Shown: positions 63,987 through 64,000 of the stretch, one piece after another
Layout: each line of letters starts with the position of its first letter
Position numbering within the stretch: the first letter of the stretch is position 1
Source of the DNA: Maniola hyperantus
Lineage: Eukaryota > Arthropoda > Insecta > Lepidoptera > Nymphalidae
Length of the DNA stretch: 64,000 nt
Assembly (NCBI RefSeq): GCF_902806685.2
Contig: NC_048554.1
Coordinates: 7,998,001 to 8,062,000, forward strand
Direction of reading: 5' to 3'
Position numbers and translations under genes: made by a program
Notes under the pieces: model-generated
The model's database searches: none
What the model was told of the DNA's origin: nothing
Seen by the model: only the letters and a program-made list of their open reading frames with translations

Positions 63987-64000
63987 TTATAATCCTTAAA

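Overview
The window is AT-rich, non-coding, repeat-dense nuclear DNA of an insect, almost certainly a moth or butterfly. The evidence is the set of interspersed repeats, whose sequences I recognise as typical of lepidopteran introns and intergenic DNA: short elements ending in GACGAAGTCGCG...CTAGT, a tRNA-derived SINE whose tail reads 'ctcattctgagaggaga...', and an element running from 'ccggccaagtgcgagtc' to 'gtacggaaccctaaaa'. The species cannot be named. I found no complete protein-coding gene, no rRNA, no CRISPR array and no operon-like layout. Open frames are short (141 codons at most), and the only recognisable protein coding is decayed non-LTR retrotransposon ORF fragments (2.1, 4.3, 14.3 and 53.3 kb). 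The window may be part of a large intron or an intergenic region; the sequence does not decide.

Families used below (labels are mine). SINE-A: tRNA-derived SINE with A and B boxes. SINE-R and SINE-T: two other tRNA-headed SINEs. Families B, C, K, L and Q: short non-autonomous elements (about 150-270 bp) that begin TC after an A, or close to it, and end in a small GC hairpin followed by CTAG and a T. These are Helitron-like ends of the kind described for lepidopteran Lep1-type elements, but C shares one terminus with SINE-T, so the class of C is uncertain. Family D: about 420 bp, ends 'ccggccaagtgcgagtc' and 'gtacggaaccct'. Family E: about 180-bp foldback MITE with CAGTA-CCGGCAGG ends. Families G, H and N: retrotransposon 3' ends with AATAAA or tails. 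Family J: element with CACACGATAC-type ends.

Layout. 0-8 kb: GC-rich foldback at the left edge, SINE-A, two D copies, LINE fragments, a small MITE. 8-17 kb: C elements, one with two perfect back-to-back hairpins, MITE E, a 740-bp composite flanked by direct repeats, a B element. 17-27 kb: AT-rich DNA, a GC-rich 500-bp segment at 23 kb, a MITE nested in a SINE, a 130-bp tandem duplication at 26.3 kb. 27-40 kb: a 33-bp hairpin, abutting B and K elements, a 550-bp inverted-repeat cluster at 33.5 kb, SINE-R. 40-50 kb: J copies, C/B/SINE-A copies, CpG-richer patches. 50-58 kb: D with a nested retroposon and target-site duplication, a LINE ORF2 relic, a 407-bp foldback, a 170-bp tandem array, a C element with a nested SINE. 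58-64 kb: few repeats until paired inverted repeats about 2 kb apart (61.1 and 63.2 kb) enclosing a MITE and SINE-T.

The most unusual structural signal is a set of long, near-perfect hairpins with loops of exactly four bases (at 8904, 8955, 19666, 27451 and 28748), which look like products of replication template switching rather than of any one transposon family. No new biological system can be claimed from this sequence.
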